Positions 8,254 through 16,479 of a stretch of DNA of 42,609 nt are shown here, piece by piece; within the stretch, counting starts at the first letter, position 1; every line of letters begins with the position of its first letter. Below the pieces are notes generated by a model. The model was given only the letters and a program-made list of their open reading frames with translations, ran no database searches and was not told the origin of the DNA. Source of the DNA: Rhodobiaceae bacterium (GTDB lineage Bacteria > Pseudomonadota > Alphaproteobacteria > MED-G09); NCBI GenBank assembly GCA_002731945.1, contig PCCF01000024.1:1-42609 (forward strand), read 5' to 3'. Made by a program: the position numbers and the translations under genes.

Positions 8254-8609
8254 TGGTAAATTTTTTTGGATGTGTTTTGATAGATAAATCAGAAAAAGAA
8301 GATCAAAAAGATATGAATAGTAATTTACAAAAAACATCTGAATTATCTGAAAGAATATCTAATTTCGGAAAAGAAAATTATGACAATCATCAAAAAGAAT
8401 CTGATAACTCAAATTCTCCATCACCTATTGGACTAGCTTTTAGGTTAAGTACGGATTTGGTCGCAGGTTTGATAGTTGGCGGAGTTATGGGTTGGTCAAT
8501 AGATCGTTGGCTTGGAACCGCGCCATGGTTCTTAATTGTTTTTTTTATCCTGGGGATAACTGCCGGTATTTTTAATGTTTTAAAGACAGCAAAAAATTTG
8601 AATAAATAA
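8253..8609 (+). CDS. atpI: ATP synthase protein I (AtpI)
   Basis: AtpI is a small membrane protein encoded first in many F0 operons; it is thought to help c-ring assembly or Mg supply. The C-terminal half has two transmembrane segments (STDLVAGLIVGGVMGWSIDRW and APWFLIVFFILGITAGIFNV) joined by the typical DRWLGT loop. The N-terminal half is polar. Two starts are possible: ATG 8253 (118 residues, good GAGG spacing) or ATG 8313 (98 residues, MNSNLQ, weak site, closer to usual AtpI lengths). If the second is right, 8226-8312 is an untranslated leader. atpB starts 11 bp downstream. Confidence 0.85.
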   Translation: MVNFFGCVLIDKSEKEDQKDMNSNLQKTSELSERISNFGKENYDNHQKESDNSNSPSPIGLAFRLSTDLVAGLIVGGVMGWSIDRWLGTAPWFLIVFFILGITAGIFNVLKTAKNLNK

Positions 8610-8620
8610 GGTATTTGAAA

Positions 8621-9394
8621 ATGGCTTCAACAGAAAATCTCAATGATCATCACTCTTCAGGCTCCTTTCCTGTAGACCCTATGCATCAGTTTGAGATAAA
8701 GAAATACATTGATTTAAACTTGGGTGGAATAGATATATCTTTTACTAATTCCTCACTTTTTATGTTAATTGCGGTTACTACAATTAGTTTTTTTATGATA
8801 TTTTCGATCAGAAAAAATTCTATAATACCTTCTCGCTTACAATCTGTTGTAGAAATCTCTTATGAATTTGTATCAAACATGGTAAGGCAGAATGTCGGTT
8901 CGCAGGGTAAAACTTACTTTCCGTTTATCTTTACTATTTTTATGTTTGTTCTTTTTCTTAATATGCTGGGTATGATACCTTATGGTTTTACAGTTACAAG
9001 CCATATAGCGGTAACATTTGGATTGGCAATACTTATATTCATTGGAGTTACAATAATTGGCTTTATAAAGCATGGTATGGGTTTTCTTGGGTTCTTTGTC
9101 CCTAAAGGGGTTCCAATTTTCATGTTACCGCTTTTAGTGGTTATAGAGCTTATTTCGTATTTTACGCGTCCGGTAAGTCTATCAGTAAGGTTATTTGCCA
9201 ACATGATGGCCGGTCACACCATGCTAAAAGTTTTTTCTGGTTTTGTTATACTGATGGGTTTTTTAGGAGGTTGGTTACCTCTTGCTGTAATGGTTGCGTT
9301 TACTGGATTAGAAATTTTAATTGCTTTTTTACAAGCATATGTTTTTGCTATTTTAACATGTATCTATTTAAACGACGCATTGCATATGCATTAA
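8621..9394 (+). CDS. atpB: F0F1 ATP synthase subunit a
   Basis: Subunit a forms the proton half-channels against the c-ring in the inner membrane. From ATG 8621, with AAGG nine bases upstream, the protein has 257 residues. A TTG two codons earlier could extend it but is less likely. The essential arginine is R190 in RPVSLSVRLFANMMAGH, equivalent to E. coli Arg210. Several hydrophobic segments are evident (about 46-63, 100-120, 130-150, 165-182 and two near the C-terminus). It is second in an atpI-atpB-atpE-atpF'-atpF operon without the F1 genes, the usual alphaproteobacterial split. Confidence 0.97.
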   Translation: MASTENLNDHHSSGSFPVDPMHQFEIKKYIDLNLGGIDISFTNSSLFMLIAVTTISFFMIFSIRKNSIIPSRLQSVVEISYEFVSNMVRQNVGSQGKTYFPFIFTIFMFVLFLNMLGMIPYGFTVTSHIAVTFGLAILIFIGVTIIGFIKHGMGFLGFFVPKGVPIFMLPLLVVIELISYFTRPVSLSVRLFANMMAGHTMLKVFSGFVILMGFLGGWLPLAVMVAFTGLEILIAFLQAYVFAILTCIYLNDALHMH

Positions 9395-9423
9395 CTAATA
9401 ATTTTTTTAAAAGGAGATTTAAT

Positions 9424-9651
9424 ATGGAACCTGAAGCAGCAAAATTAATTGGAGCCGGAATAGCTTGTATAGCTTTAGCAGGCGCAGGTATAGGTATAGG
9501 AATAATATTTGGAAATTACTTGTCGGGAGCACTTAGGAATCCTAGTGCAGCTCAATCACAGTTTCCAAATTTACTCCTTGGCTTTGCTCTCGCTGAGGCG
9601 ACTGGACTTTTTGGATTAGTTGTTGCCTTGATACTTTTGTTTGTACTATAA
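9424..9651 (+). CDS. atpE: F0F1 ATP synthase subunit c
   Basis: This 75-residue hairpin forms the rotor ring. Helix 1 is glycine-rich (GAGIGIGIIFGNYLSGA), the polar loop is R38-N39-P40, and the proton-binding carboxylate is Glu58 in LLGFALAEATGLFG. The residue after Glu58 is Ala and no Gln/Ser sodium ligands are seen, so proton rather than sodium coupling is expected. The start is ATG 9424, placed by a strong AAGGAG at 9411-9416; the frame is open further upstream but that part overlaps atpB and is not this family. Confidence 0.97.
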   Translation: MEPEAAKLIGAGIACIALAGAGIGIGIIFGNYLSGALRNPSAAQSQFPNLLLGFALAEATGLFGLVVALILLFVL

Positions 9652-9663
9652 AAAAGTTTCTAT

Positions 9664-10143
9664 ATGCCACAGCTAGATTTCTCAACATTTGTTCCACAAC
9701 TATTTTGGCTTTTTCTTAGCCTTTCTTTTCTTTATTTGATTCTTTCTAGGATTGCACTTCCTAGAATTTCGGATGTGATAGAAGAGAGAAAAGATATAAT
9801 TGCGCAAGATATTGATAAAGCAAAAGCACTATCAAGTGATGCTGATCAGGCAATAGAAGAGCTGGACATAAAAATTACAGAGGCGAAATCAAAATCACTG
9901 GAATTAATCAACTCATCAAGAAAAAAAATCTTAGATATGAATGATAGAGAAAAGAAAAAATTTAATGAAGAAATTTCAAAAGAAGTAAAAAAAGCAGAAG
10001 ATGAAATTCTTAAAAACAAAGATCTTGCTATGTCTAGAATTTCAGAAATTTCTGAGGATATAACCTCTGAGATGCTCTCAAATATTCTTCCGGGAGAGGC
10101 TGATAAGAAGAGTCTTGAAAAGTTGTATAAAGATATAAATTAG
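9664..10143 (+). CDS. atpF': F0F1 ATP synthase subunit b'
   Basis: This is the first of two tandem b-type peripheral-stalk subunits. It opens with MPQLDFSTFVPQLFWLFLSLSFLYLILSRI, the typical b' (AtpG/AtpX) start with one transmembrane helix at 8-28. A long charged helix follows (about 35-140), rich in Lys, Glu and Asp, that dimerises with b. The length of 159 is normal. Paired b and b' are usual in alphaproteobacteria and in photosynthetic lineages, whereas gammaproteobacteria use a b homodimer. It follows atpE by 12 bp. Confidence 0.94.
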   Translation: MPQLDFSTFVPQLFWLFLSLSFLYLILSRIALPRISDVIEERKDIIAQDIDKAKALSSDADQAIEELDIKITEAKSKSLELINSSRKKILDMNDREKKKFNEEISKEVKKAEDEILKNKDLAMSRISEISEDITSEMLSNILPGEADKKSLEKLYKDIN

Positions 10144-10152
10144 GAAAATGTA

Positions 10153-10632
10153 ATGTTTAACGCAGAATTTTTTGTAGCAATTTCATTCATAATTTTTGTG
10201 GGGCTCATCTTATTCTTACGTTTACCTAGGAGGATATTAAGTATTCTTGATGAAAGATCCTTAAATATTCAAAAAGAACTTGAGCAGGCAAGGAATTTAA
10301 GAGAAGAGGCCCAAAAAATTCTCGCCAAAGAAAAAAAGAAACTAGAAGAGGCGGATGTCGAAATTGTTAATTTACTGAAAAATGCTGAGGAGCTTACCAA
10401 AATCTTCAAAGCCAATGCGGGAAAATTACTATCAGAAGATATTGAAAGGAAGAAAAAACAATCGGAGCTTAAGATCAAACAGGCAGAAAGCGATGCTATT
10501 AAAGAAGTAAAATTAAAAGCAACAGAGCTATCACTTGAAATTGCTAAGGCTTACATAAAACAGAACTTTGATAGTAAGATGTCTTCAGAAATTTTTGAAG
10601 AAAGTATTAAGGATTTAAAAAAGAATTTGTAA
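10153..10632 (+). CDS. atpF: F0F1 ATP synthase subunit b
   Basis: The second peripheral-stalk subunit has an N-terminal membrane helix (FFVAISFIIFVGLILFL, about residues 6-23), the family's RRILSILDERSLNIQKELEQA segment, and a long coiled coil to the C-terminus. Its 159 residues equal those of b'. It ends the F0 operon. The gene stops 7 bp before the stop of the convergent moaB gene, with no terminator hairpin between them. Confidence 0.94.
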   Translation: MFNAEFFVAISFIIFVGLILFLRLPRRILSILDERSLNIQKELEQARNLREEAQKILAKEKKKLEEADVEIVNLLKNAEELTKIFKANAGKLLSEDIERKKKQSELKIKQAESDAIKEVKLKATELSLEIAKAYIKQNFDSKMSSEIFEESIKDLKKNL

Positions 10633-10639
10633 TTAATTT

Positions 10640-11167
10640 TTATTTTTCATCCAACCTCGGAATTATTTCTACAAAATTACAAGGTTTAAATCTTCTATCT
10701 AATTGAAACTTCAAAATATTATCCCACCCATCTTTGACTGCATTTGGCGAACCAGGAAGTGCAAAAATATAAGTTGAATTTAAAATTCCAGCTGTCGTTC
10801 TCGACTGTAAGGTAGAAGTACCGATTTTTTCATATGACATCAAGTGAAAGATAGTTGAAAAACCATCTATTTTCTTCTCAAAAATTTCTTCTAGGGCTTC
10901 AGGAGTAATATCTCTTCCGGTTAACCCGGTTCCACCAGTCGTTATAATAGCATTTAAATGATCATCCGAGCTCCAATCTTTTATTATTTTTTTTATTTTC
11001 CCTTTATCGTCTTCAATTATATCCCGTTTGTATAATTTGTGACCTGAAGACTGAATTCTTTCACACAACAAATCCCCTGATTTATTATCTTCCGAAGTCC
11101 TGGTATCGGAAATTGTAAGTACAGAAATATTTATAGGGATGAATTTTTCTTCTTGGTCAATTGTCAT
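10640..11167 (-). CDS. moaB: Molybdenum cofactor biosynthesis protein MoaB
   Basis: MoaB belongs to the MoaB/Mog family of molybdopterin adenylyltransferases; it binds molybdopterin in cofactor synthesis. The key motif is ITTGGTGLTGRDITPEAL (about 92-109), with SVLTISDTRT near the N-terminus, SRTTAGILNSTYIFALPGSPNAVKDGW further on, and 175 residues in all. It overlaps the end of the uracil-DNA glycosylase gene by 11 bp, so the two are probably co-transcribed. No other moa, moe or molybdoenzyme gene is in the window. Confidence 0.93.
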   Translation of the reverse strand: MTIDQEEKFIPINISVLTISDTRTSEDNKSGDLLCERIQSSGHKLYKRDIIEDDKGKIKKIIKDWSSDDHLNAIITTGGTGLTGRDITPEALEEIFEKKIDGFSTIFHLMSYEKIGTSTLQSRTTAGILNSTYIFALPGSPNAVKDGWDNILKFQLDRRFKPCNFVEIIPRLDEK

Positions 11168-11915
11168 GAGTTATTCCTCCCTTTAGTGATTGGATCTTTT
11201 CTTTAAGAAGGAGCACATCCTTCCATGCTAAAGATTTCTGTTCCGGTCTTCTTAATAAATAAGCTGGATGAAATATTGGGAGACATGGAATGATGATATC
11301 TCCTTTCACGTACTCATGCCATTCCCCTCTAATTTTAGTTATGCCTAATTTTGTTTTTAGGATGGATTTTGAAGAAACGGATCCAACCAACACAATTATT
11401 GAAGGATTCATAATTTCAATATGTTTCTCTACTATAGGAAAACATATTTTTAATTCTTCTTCGGTTGGCGTTCTATTTCCGGGTGGTCTCCATGGTAGAA
11501 TATTTGTTATGTAAATATTTCCTCTATCCAAATTAATAAAAGATAAAATCTTATCTAATAGTTTTCCAGATTTTCCTACAAAAGGCTTTCCTTCCAAGTC
11601 TTCTTGTTGTCCAGGAGCTTCACCAATAAACATTAACTTGGATTCTGAATTCCCATCACTGAATACTGTATTTTTAGAAGTTTTTTTCAGTTCACATAGT
11701 TGAAAATTTTCAATAAATTCTTTTAAATCCACAAGGTTTGAAATCTCTTTTAGTTTCTCATAAGAATTGTTTTCATTTTTTGATAACCGTTCAATGTTTG
11801 AAGAATTTGAAGGAGAATGAAATAAGGATTCATAATTAGCATCTATAGTTTCAGTTATTCCTGATTCAGTCTGAAATTTTAGATCATCTATTTTTTTGTC
11901 AGCATTAATTATCAT
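11157..11915 (-). CDS. Family-4-type uracil-DNA glycosylase
   Basis: This enzyme should excise uracil from DNA. It has the family-4 motif A GEAPGQQEDLEGKPFVG and motif B FHPAYLLRRPEQKSLAW, plus NILPWRPPGNRTPTEEE. Family-4 enzymes bind a 4Fe-4S cluster through CxxC, a Cys before RPP, and a Cys in KIC. Here the first site reads CELK and the third reads PWRPPGNR, so only two of the four cysteines remain (LCEL and KICF). I recall the same pattern in other alphaproteobacterial members, unverified. The start is taken as ATG 11915; an upstream TTG (11942) would add nine residues. An acidic, Ser/Asn-rich N-terminal extension of about 80 residues precedes the domain. Confidence 0.88.
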   Translation of the reverse strand: MIINADKKIDDLKFQTESGITETIDANYESLFHSPSNSSNIERLSKNENNSYEKLKEISNLVDLKEFIENFQLCELKKTSKNTVFSDGNSESKLMFIGEAPGQQEDLEGKPFVGKSGKLLDKILSFINLDRGNIYITNILPWRPPGNRTPTEEELKICFPIVEKHIEIMNPSIIVLVGSVSSKSILKTKLGITKIRGEWHEYVKGDIIIPCLPIFHPAYLLRRPEQKSLAWKDVLLLKEKIQSLKGGITHDN

Positions 11916-12024
11916 TTTTACTATGAATCTAATATAAACCAATTAACGGTATAACTAAATGTTGTAATGATAGCAGTTTCACTTGGTTAATTAAATATGT
12001 TAGGTGTAATAATTAGAGATAGAA

Positions 12025-13737
12025 ATGAATGATTTACCATTAAATGAACTAAATTCTTGTCAGGGTCAAGCATTAGACCCCTCAAAAAGAGAGTCTATGG
12101 AATATGACGTTTTAATTGTAGGGGCTGGACCGGCAGGGCTATCTGCAGCAATTCATCTCAAAAAAACTGCTATAAAAGATGATATAGACTTATCGATTTG
12201 TGTTCTTGAAAAAGGAAGTGAAATTGGAGCGCATATTTTATCGGGCGCGGTTATAGAGACTTCATCATTAGACAGATTACTCCCTAATTGGAGAGAAAAC
12301 GAAACCCCAATTAAAACCAAAGTTAAAAAAGATAAGATATCTTTTTTAGGCCCCAATTGGTCGATCAGAATACCAAATTTTATTTTACCCCCGATGATGA
12401 AGAACCATGGAAATTACATCGTGAGTCTAGGCGAAGTATGTAAATGGCTCGGTGAGGTTGCAGAAGGTTTAGGTATTGAAATTTATCCTGGTTTCAGTGC
12501 GGCGGAGGTCCTATTTGATGAGAATAATCGTGTAAAGGGCGTAGCTACGGGTGATATGGGTGTTTCAAGAAATGGTACTGCAAAAGATTCCTGGGAGCCT
12601 GGTATGGAGTTACATGCAAAATACACTTTATTTTCGGAAGGTGCACGCGGATCACTTTCAAAATTCTTGATAGATAACTATCAACTATCTAATGGAAAGG
12701 ATTTCCAAAAATATGCAATCGGTATCAAAGAGTTATGGGAGATAAGTTCTGAAAATCATAATGAGGGTTTGGTAGAGCATTCAATGGGTTGGCCTCTTAG
12801 CGATGGAACATCCGGTGGTTCTTTTTTATATCATTTTGGAAAGAATTTGGTTTCTATTGGTTATGTAATTCATCTTAATTATTCTAATCCATTCGTTTCT
12901 CCTTTTGAGGAATTTCAACAATTCAAAATTCACCCATCTGTTAGAAAAATTTTAAAAGGCGGAAAAAGAATAGGCTATGGAGCTAGGGCTATTACTACTG
13001 GTGGATTTCAATCATTGCCAAAACTTAACTTCCCTGGGGGGGCCTTATTGGGATGTTCTGCAGGTTTTCTAAATTACCCTAAAATTAAAGGAACGCATAA
13101 CGCAATGGCCTCGGGAATGCTTGCCGCTGAGGCCATTGTAGAAAATTTTATTTCTGGAGACCACTCTCATGAATTAGAAAATTATCAAGAGAAATATGAA
13201 AAAAGCAGTATTGCAAAGGAATTAAAGAAAGTTAGGAATGTTAAACCCTTCCAATCAAGATACGGAGTAATTTTTGGAACAATTCTTGGTGGCATTGATA
13301 TGTGGTTGAATACCTTTGGAATATCTATGCCCGTTACATTATCTCACCTTAAACCTGACCATGAGACCCTAAGAAATTCCGAAAAATGCAAGAGGATAGA
13401 TTACCCTAAACCAGATGGAGAATATTCTTTTGACAAATTATCTTCAGTGTTCCTTTCAAACACAAACCATGAGGAGGATCAGCCTATTCACCTGACTCTA
13501 AAGGATCCGGAAGTGCCAATTAATCACAATTTACCAAAATATGATGAACCCGCTCAAAGATATTGTCCAGCTGGTGTATACGAAATCTTAGAAAATGAAA
13601 GTGGAGAAAATCCAGTCTTTCAGATAAATGCTCAAAATTGTGTTCACTGTAAAACATGTGACATTAAAGACCCCAAACAAAACATTAATTGGATAGCTCC
13701 ACAGGGAGGAGAGGGTCCGTTGTACGGTGGAATGTAG
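12025..13737 (+). CDS. Electron transfer flavoprotein-ubiquinone oxidoreductase
   Basis: ETF-QO is an inner-membrane FAD and 4Fe-4S protein that passes electrons from electron-transfer flavoprotein, reduced by acyl-CoA and other dehydrogenases, to ubiquinone. The FAD-binding Rossmann motif is DVLIVGAGPAGLSAAIHL (29-46). Characteristic stretches are GAHILSGAVIE, FSEGARGSLSK and YGARAITTGG. The cluster ligands are C514, C539, C542 and C545 (NCVHCKTCDIKDP), followed by the family end GGEGPLYGGM. At 570 residues it is full length. The two acyl-CoA dehydrogenases in this window are likely electron sources. It is divergent from the UDG gene and is followed by ispE after 15 bp. Confidence 0.96.
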   Translation: MNDLPLNELNSCQGQALDPSKRESMEYDVLIVGAGPAGLSAAIHLKKTAIKDDIDLSICVLEKGSEIGAHILSGAVIETSSLDRLLPNWRENETPIKTKVKKDKISFLGPNWSIRIPNFILPPMMKNHGNYIVSLGEVCKWLGEVAEGLGIEIYPGFSAAEVLFDENNRVKGVATGDMGVSRNGTAKDSWEPGMELHAKYTLFSEGARGSLSKFLIDNYQLSNGKDFQKYAIGIKELWEISSENHNEGLVEHSMGWPLSDGTSGGSFLYHFGKNLVSIGYVIHLNYSNPFVSPFEEFQQFKIHPSVRKILKGGKRIGYGARAITTGGFQSLPKLNFPGGALLGCSAGFLNYPKIKGTHNAMASGMLAAEAIVENFISGDHSHELENYQEKYEKSSIAKELKKVRNVKPFQSRYGVIFGTILGGIDMWLNTFGISMPVTLSHLKPDHETLRNSEKCKRIDYPKPDGEYSFDKLSSVFLSNTNHEEDQPIHLTLKDPEVPINHNLPKYDEPAQRYCPAGVYEILENESGENPVFQINAQNCVHCKTCDIKDPKQNINWIAPQGGEGPLYGGM

Positions 13738-13752
13738 ATAAGAAAAAAACTT

Positions 13753-14634
13753 ATGAATTTTTTAGAAAAAGCCCCCGCAAAACTAAATCTATCTTTGAAC
13801 CTAACAGGAGAAACAAAAGATAATTACCATTTTATAGTGAGTCTTATAGCCTTTTTGGATTTACAAGATATGCTCACTGTCGAAAGTTCAGACAGATTTA
13901 GTTACGAGATATCAGGTACTAAAAAAGATTTTGGGAAAGATGATCTAGTACTGAAAAGCTTAAAGGCGATTCTTAAAAAAAAGAAAATTGAGAAACTACC
14001 AGCAATAAAGATTATTTTGGATAAAAAAATACCTATAGGAGCAGGTCTTGGCGGAGGTTCAGCGGACGCAGCAGCGACAATTAGGTTATTGAACAGATAT
14101 ATGAGATTAAATATGTCTCTTGAGGAAATGACAAAAATAGCCTTTGAAATAGGTTCGGATGTTCCTTCATGCCTAGTATCTGAGCCACTTATATTGTCAG
14201 GTTATGGTGAAAATATTGTGAAGATTCCATATTTTCCAGATATTGAGATATTATTAATTTATCCAAATCTTAATATCGTCACCAATGAAGTTTTTGCTCA
14301 AATTGACATGAATAAAATTCAGAAAAAAAAGCCATATTATTATGAAGAACTTTTGCAAAGCCAATGTAATTTATTAGTAAAAGGAAGGCTTGAAGGATTG
14401 AATCTTTTCACAAATGATTTGCAGTCTTATTCAGTTACCTTAAATCCGAGAATCAAGGAAGCAATTAAAGTTTTAGATGATTCTGGTTCTCTTTTTTCCA
14501 GAATGACAGGTTCTGGGTCTGCCTGTTTTGGTATTTTTCCTGAAGTAAAGATAGATTTTGCAGAAAAACAAATAAAAGATTTTTATGGTGATTGGTTTGT
14601 AAGAAAATGCAAACTAATTGGAACGAACAATTGA
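13753..14634 (+). CDS. ispE: 4-diphosphocytidyl-2-C-methyl-D-erythritol kinase
   Basis: IspE is the GHMP kinase of the MEP isoprenoid pathway. The N-terminal PAKLNLSLNLTGETKDNYH carries the catalytic Lys region; the ATP-binding loop is IPIGAGLGGGSADAAATIRLLN (about 95-116). SRMTGSGSACFGIF lies near the C-terminus. It has 293 residues, normal for the family. In the usual RRxDGYH motif the DGYH portion reads DNYH, a mild variation. Its 3' end overlaps the convergent polyprenyl synthase gene by 21 bp. With dxs and ispA at 37-40 kb it shows that the MEP route is used. Confidence 0.95.
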   Translation: MNFLEKAPAKLNLSLNLTGETKDNYHFIVSLIAFLDLQDMLTVESSDRFSYEISGTKKDFGKDDLVLKSLKAILKKKKIEKLPAIKIILDKKIPIGAGLGGGSADAAATIRLLNRYMRLNMSLEEMTKIAFEIGSDVPSCLVSEPLILSGYGENIVKIPYFPDIEILLIYPNLNIVTNEVFAQIDMNKIQKKKPYYYEELLQSQCNLLVKGRLEGLNLFTNDLQSYSVTLNPRIKEAIKVLDDSGSLFSRMTGSGSACFGIFPEVKIDFAEKQIKDFYGDWFVRKCKLIGTNN

Positions 14635-15633
14635 AAAGTCTACTAACTTCATAAGAGCATTCTTAAAAGGATCATCAGGGAAGATTTCAAGCGCATCTTT
14701 AGCTATCTTTCCATGATGATTTGCCCTTTCAAGGGTATCTTCAATAGTTTCGTATTTTCTTATTATTTCTGTTGTCTTTTTTAAAGCGTTCTTATGTCTA
14801 ATTTTTTCTTCAAAAGTATTTTTTAGAAATTCTTTTTCATCCTTGTTGCCCCTTCTATAAGCAAGAATGATAGGAAGAGTGACTTTTCCCTCAAAGAAGT
14901 CATCTCCAGGATTCTTTCCCAGTTCTTCTTTTTTTCCAAAATAATCCAAAGCGTCATCCTTCAACTGGAAGGTAATACCTATATTTTTACCAAATGATAA
15001 GAGTGCTTCTATCTCCTCTTCTTTCGAATTAGATATGAGGCCTCCGACGACACAAGAGGTAGAAAAAAGCGATGCGGTTTTTGCCTCAATAATTTCCATA
15101 TATTGATCTTCAGTTGTTTTAATATTTTCTGAAGAAATTAATTGCATAACTTCTCCTTCAGCGATTTTTACTGATGCATCAGAAAGATTTCTCAGGCTTT
15201 CTAAAGATCCCGATTCAACCATAAGTTGAAAAGCTTTTCCTAACAAAAAATCTCCAACAAGAATACTTGATTTGTTATCCCAAAGAATATGAGAGGTTGT
15301 TTTCCCTCTTCTTAAATTACTTTCGTCGACTACATCGTCGTGTAATAGAGTCGCGGTATGCATCAATTCCACAGCCGCCGCTAAATTTATATGTTCATTG
15401 CCGGTATAGCCGCAAATTTTTGAACAAGTTAAAGTAAGAATTGGCCTTAAGCGTTTTCCTCCCAATTGAATAATATGATTGGCAAGATTAGGTATCCTGT
15501 CTACCTCGCTTATAATTTGTTGTTTTATTAAATTTTCTACTTTTACAAAATCATTTTCAATTAGTGATAAAAGATTTTGGATTGGTTCGTCATCTTTATA
15601 TTTTCGTTTTACTAATTTAATTACATTTCCCAT
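14614..15633 (-). CDS. ispB: Long-chain polyprenyl diphosphate synthase (ubiquinone side chain)
   Basis: This trans-prenyltransferase elongates farnesyl diphosphate, most likely to the octa-, nona- or decaprenyl tail of ubiquinone. It has both aspartate-rich motifs, LLHDDVVDESNLRRG and LKDDALDYFGK, plus GGKRLRPIL and the long-chain family's TATLLHDD. The two residues in front of the first motif are small, as expected for long products, but the exact chain length cannot be read here. It is 339 residues long, and the 5' end is divergent from the methyltransferase gene with 27 bp between starts. Confidence 0.92.
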   Translation of the reverse strand: MGNVIKLVKRKYKDDEPIQNLLSLIENDFVKVENLIKQQIISEVDRIPNLANHIIQLGGKRLRPILTLTCSKICGYTGNEHINLAAAVELMHTATLLHDDVVDESNLRRGKTTSHILWDNKSSILVGDFLLGKAFQLMVESGSLESLRNLSDASVKIAEGEVMQLISSENIKTTEDQYMEIIEAKTASLFSTSCVVGGLISNSKEEEIEALLSFGKNIGITFQLKDDALDYFGKKEELGKNPGDDFFEGKVTLPIILAYRRGNKDEKEFLKNTFEEKIRHKNALKKTTEIIRKYETIEDTLERANHHGKIAKDALEIFPDDPFKNALMKLVDFSIVRSN

Positions 15634-15660
15634 ATTTTTCTTATATTTTAGAATCTAGTT

Positions 15661-16410
15661 ATGAGCAAAGAAATTACTAAAAATAAATTTTTGGGAGGAA
15701 AGTTAAAAGTCTTCCAACAAAGGCACGGATTTAGAGCAGGTCACGATTCTGTAATTTTAGCCTCATCAATCCCTGCTGAAAAAGGAGAAAAATGCTTAGA
15801 ACTGGGTATTGGCTGTGGAGTTGTATCTCTTTGCTTATCACAAAGAGTAGAAAATCTGAAAATTGTTGGAATAGATAATGATGTTGAAGTTCTTAATCTA
15901 ACTAGAAGTAATATTTCTATGAATGATATGGACAAAAATATAACTGTAATAAAAGGCAATTTAGACAGAGGAATTGAAGATTTTTCTGAGTTAAAAAGAC
16001 AGACTTTTAATCATGTTTTTTCAAATCCTCCATATTATCTAGAAGATGAAATAGTTTTTCCTCTGCATGAAAGTAAAAAGAATGCCTATGCCGGAAACAA
16101 GAATACACTTAAAGTTTGGCTTAAGATTGCTTTAACTTTTGTTAAATCTCGAGGTTCTGTAACATTTATAAATCACATAAAGAATTTTCCTGAAATGTTA
16201 AATATTTTTGCCTCAACTATGGGTGATATAAAAATAACTCCTATATTTTCAAATAAGGAGAAACCAGCCTCAAGAGTTATAATCAGTGGAATTAGAGACT
16301 CTAAAAAGCCAATAAGATTTAATAATGGCCTGGTGCTAAATAATAAAGCTGGGAAAACTCCGAAAGAGGTTGAGAATATATTGAGAAATGGATCTGCTTT
16401 AAACTATTGA
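15661..16410 (+). CDS. TrmN6-like tRNA (adenine-N6) methyltransferase
   Basis: This SAM-dependent methyltransferase has 249 residues, with motif I ELGIGCGVVSLCLSQR and the catalytic NPPY motif (FSNPPYYLEDE), which marks N6-adenine or glutamine methylation. It begins with FLGGKLKVFQQRHGFRAGHDSVILAS, characteristic of the tRNA1(Val) A37-N6 methyltransferase (YfiC/TrmN6) family. The opening methionine follows the divergent ispB-like gene closely and no good ribosome binding site is seen. Substrate identity is by family only. Confidence 0.85.
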   Translation: MSKEITKNKFLGGKLKVFQQRHGFRAGHDSVILASSIPAEKGEKCLELGIGCGVVSLCLSQRVENLKIVGIDNDVEVLNLTRSNISMNDMDKNITVIKGNLDRGIEDFSELKRQTFNHVFSNPPYYLEDEIVFPLHESKKNAYAGNKNTLKVWLKIALTFVKSRGSVTFINHIKNFPEMLNIFASTMGDIKITPIFSNKEKPASRVIISGIRDSKKPIRFNNGLVLNNKAGKTPKEVENILRNGSALNY

Positions 16411-16466
16411 AACTTTATCACTATTTTTTAAGAAGAAATTACTATAAAAACAGAAATTAGCACCCT

Positions 16467-16479
16467 GGAGAAGTATGTG
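16467..16479 (+). promoter_or_regulatory. glyS ribosome binding site with overlapping ATG-TGA and GTG start
   Basis: GGAG (16467-16470) sits 6 bases before GTG (16477-16479). ATG at 16475-16477 overlaps the GTG and runs directly into TGA, making a one-codon start-stop element in another frame at the initiation site. The GTG choice fits spacing and the protein's N-terminus; the alternative ATG at 16492 lacks a good site. Any regulatory effect is inference. Confidence 0.55.
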
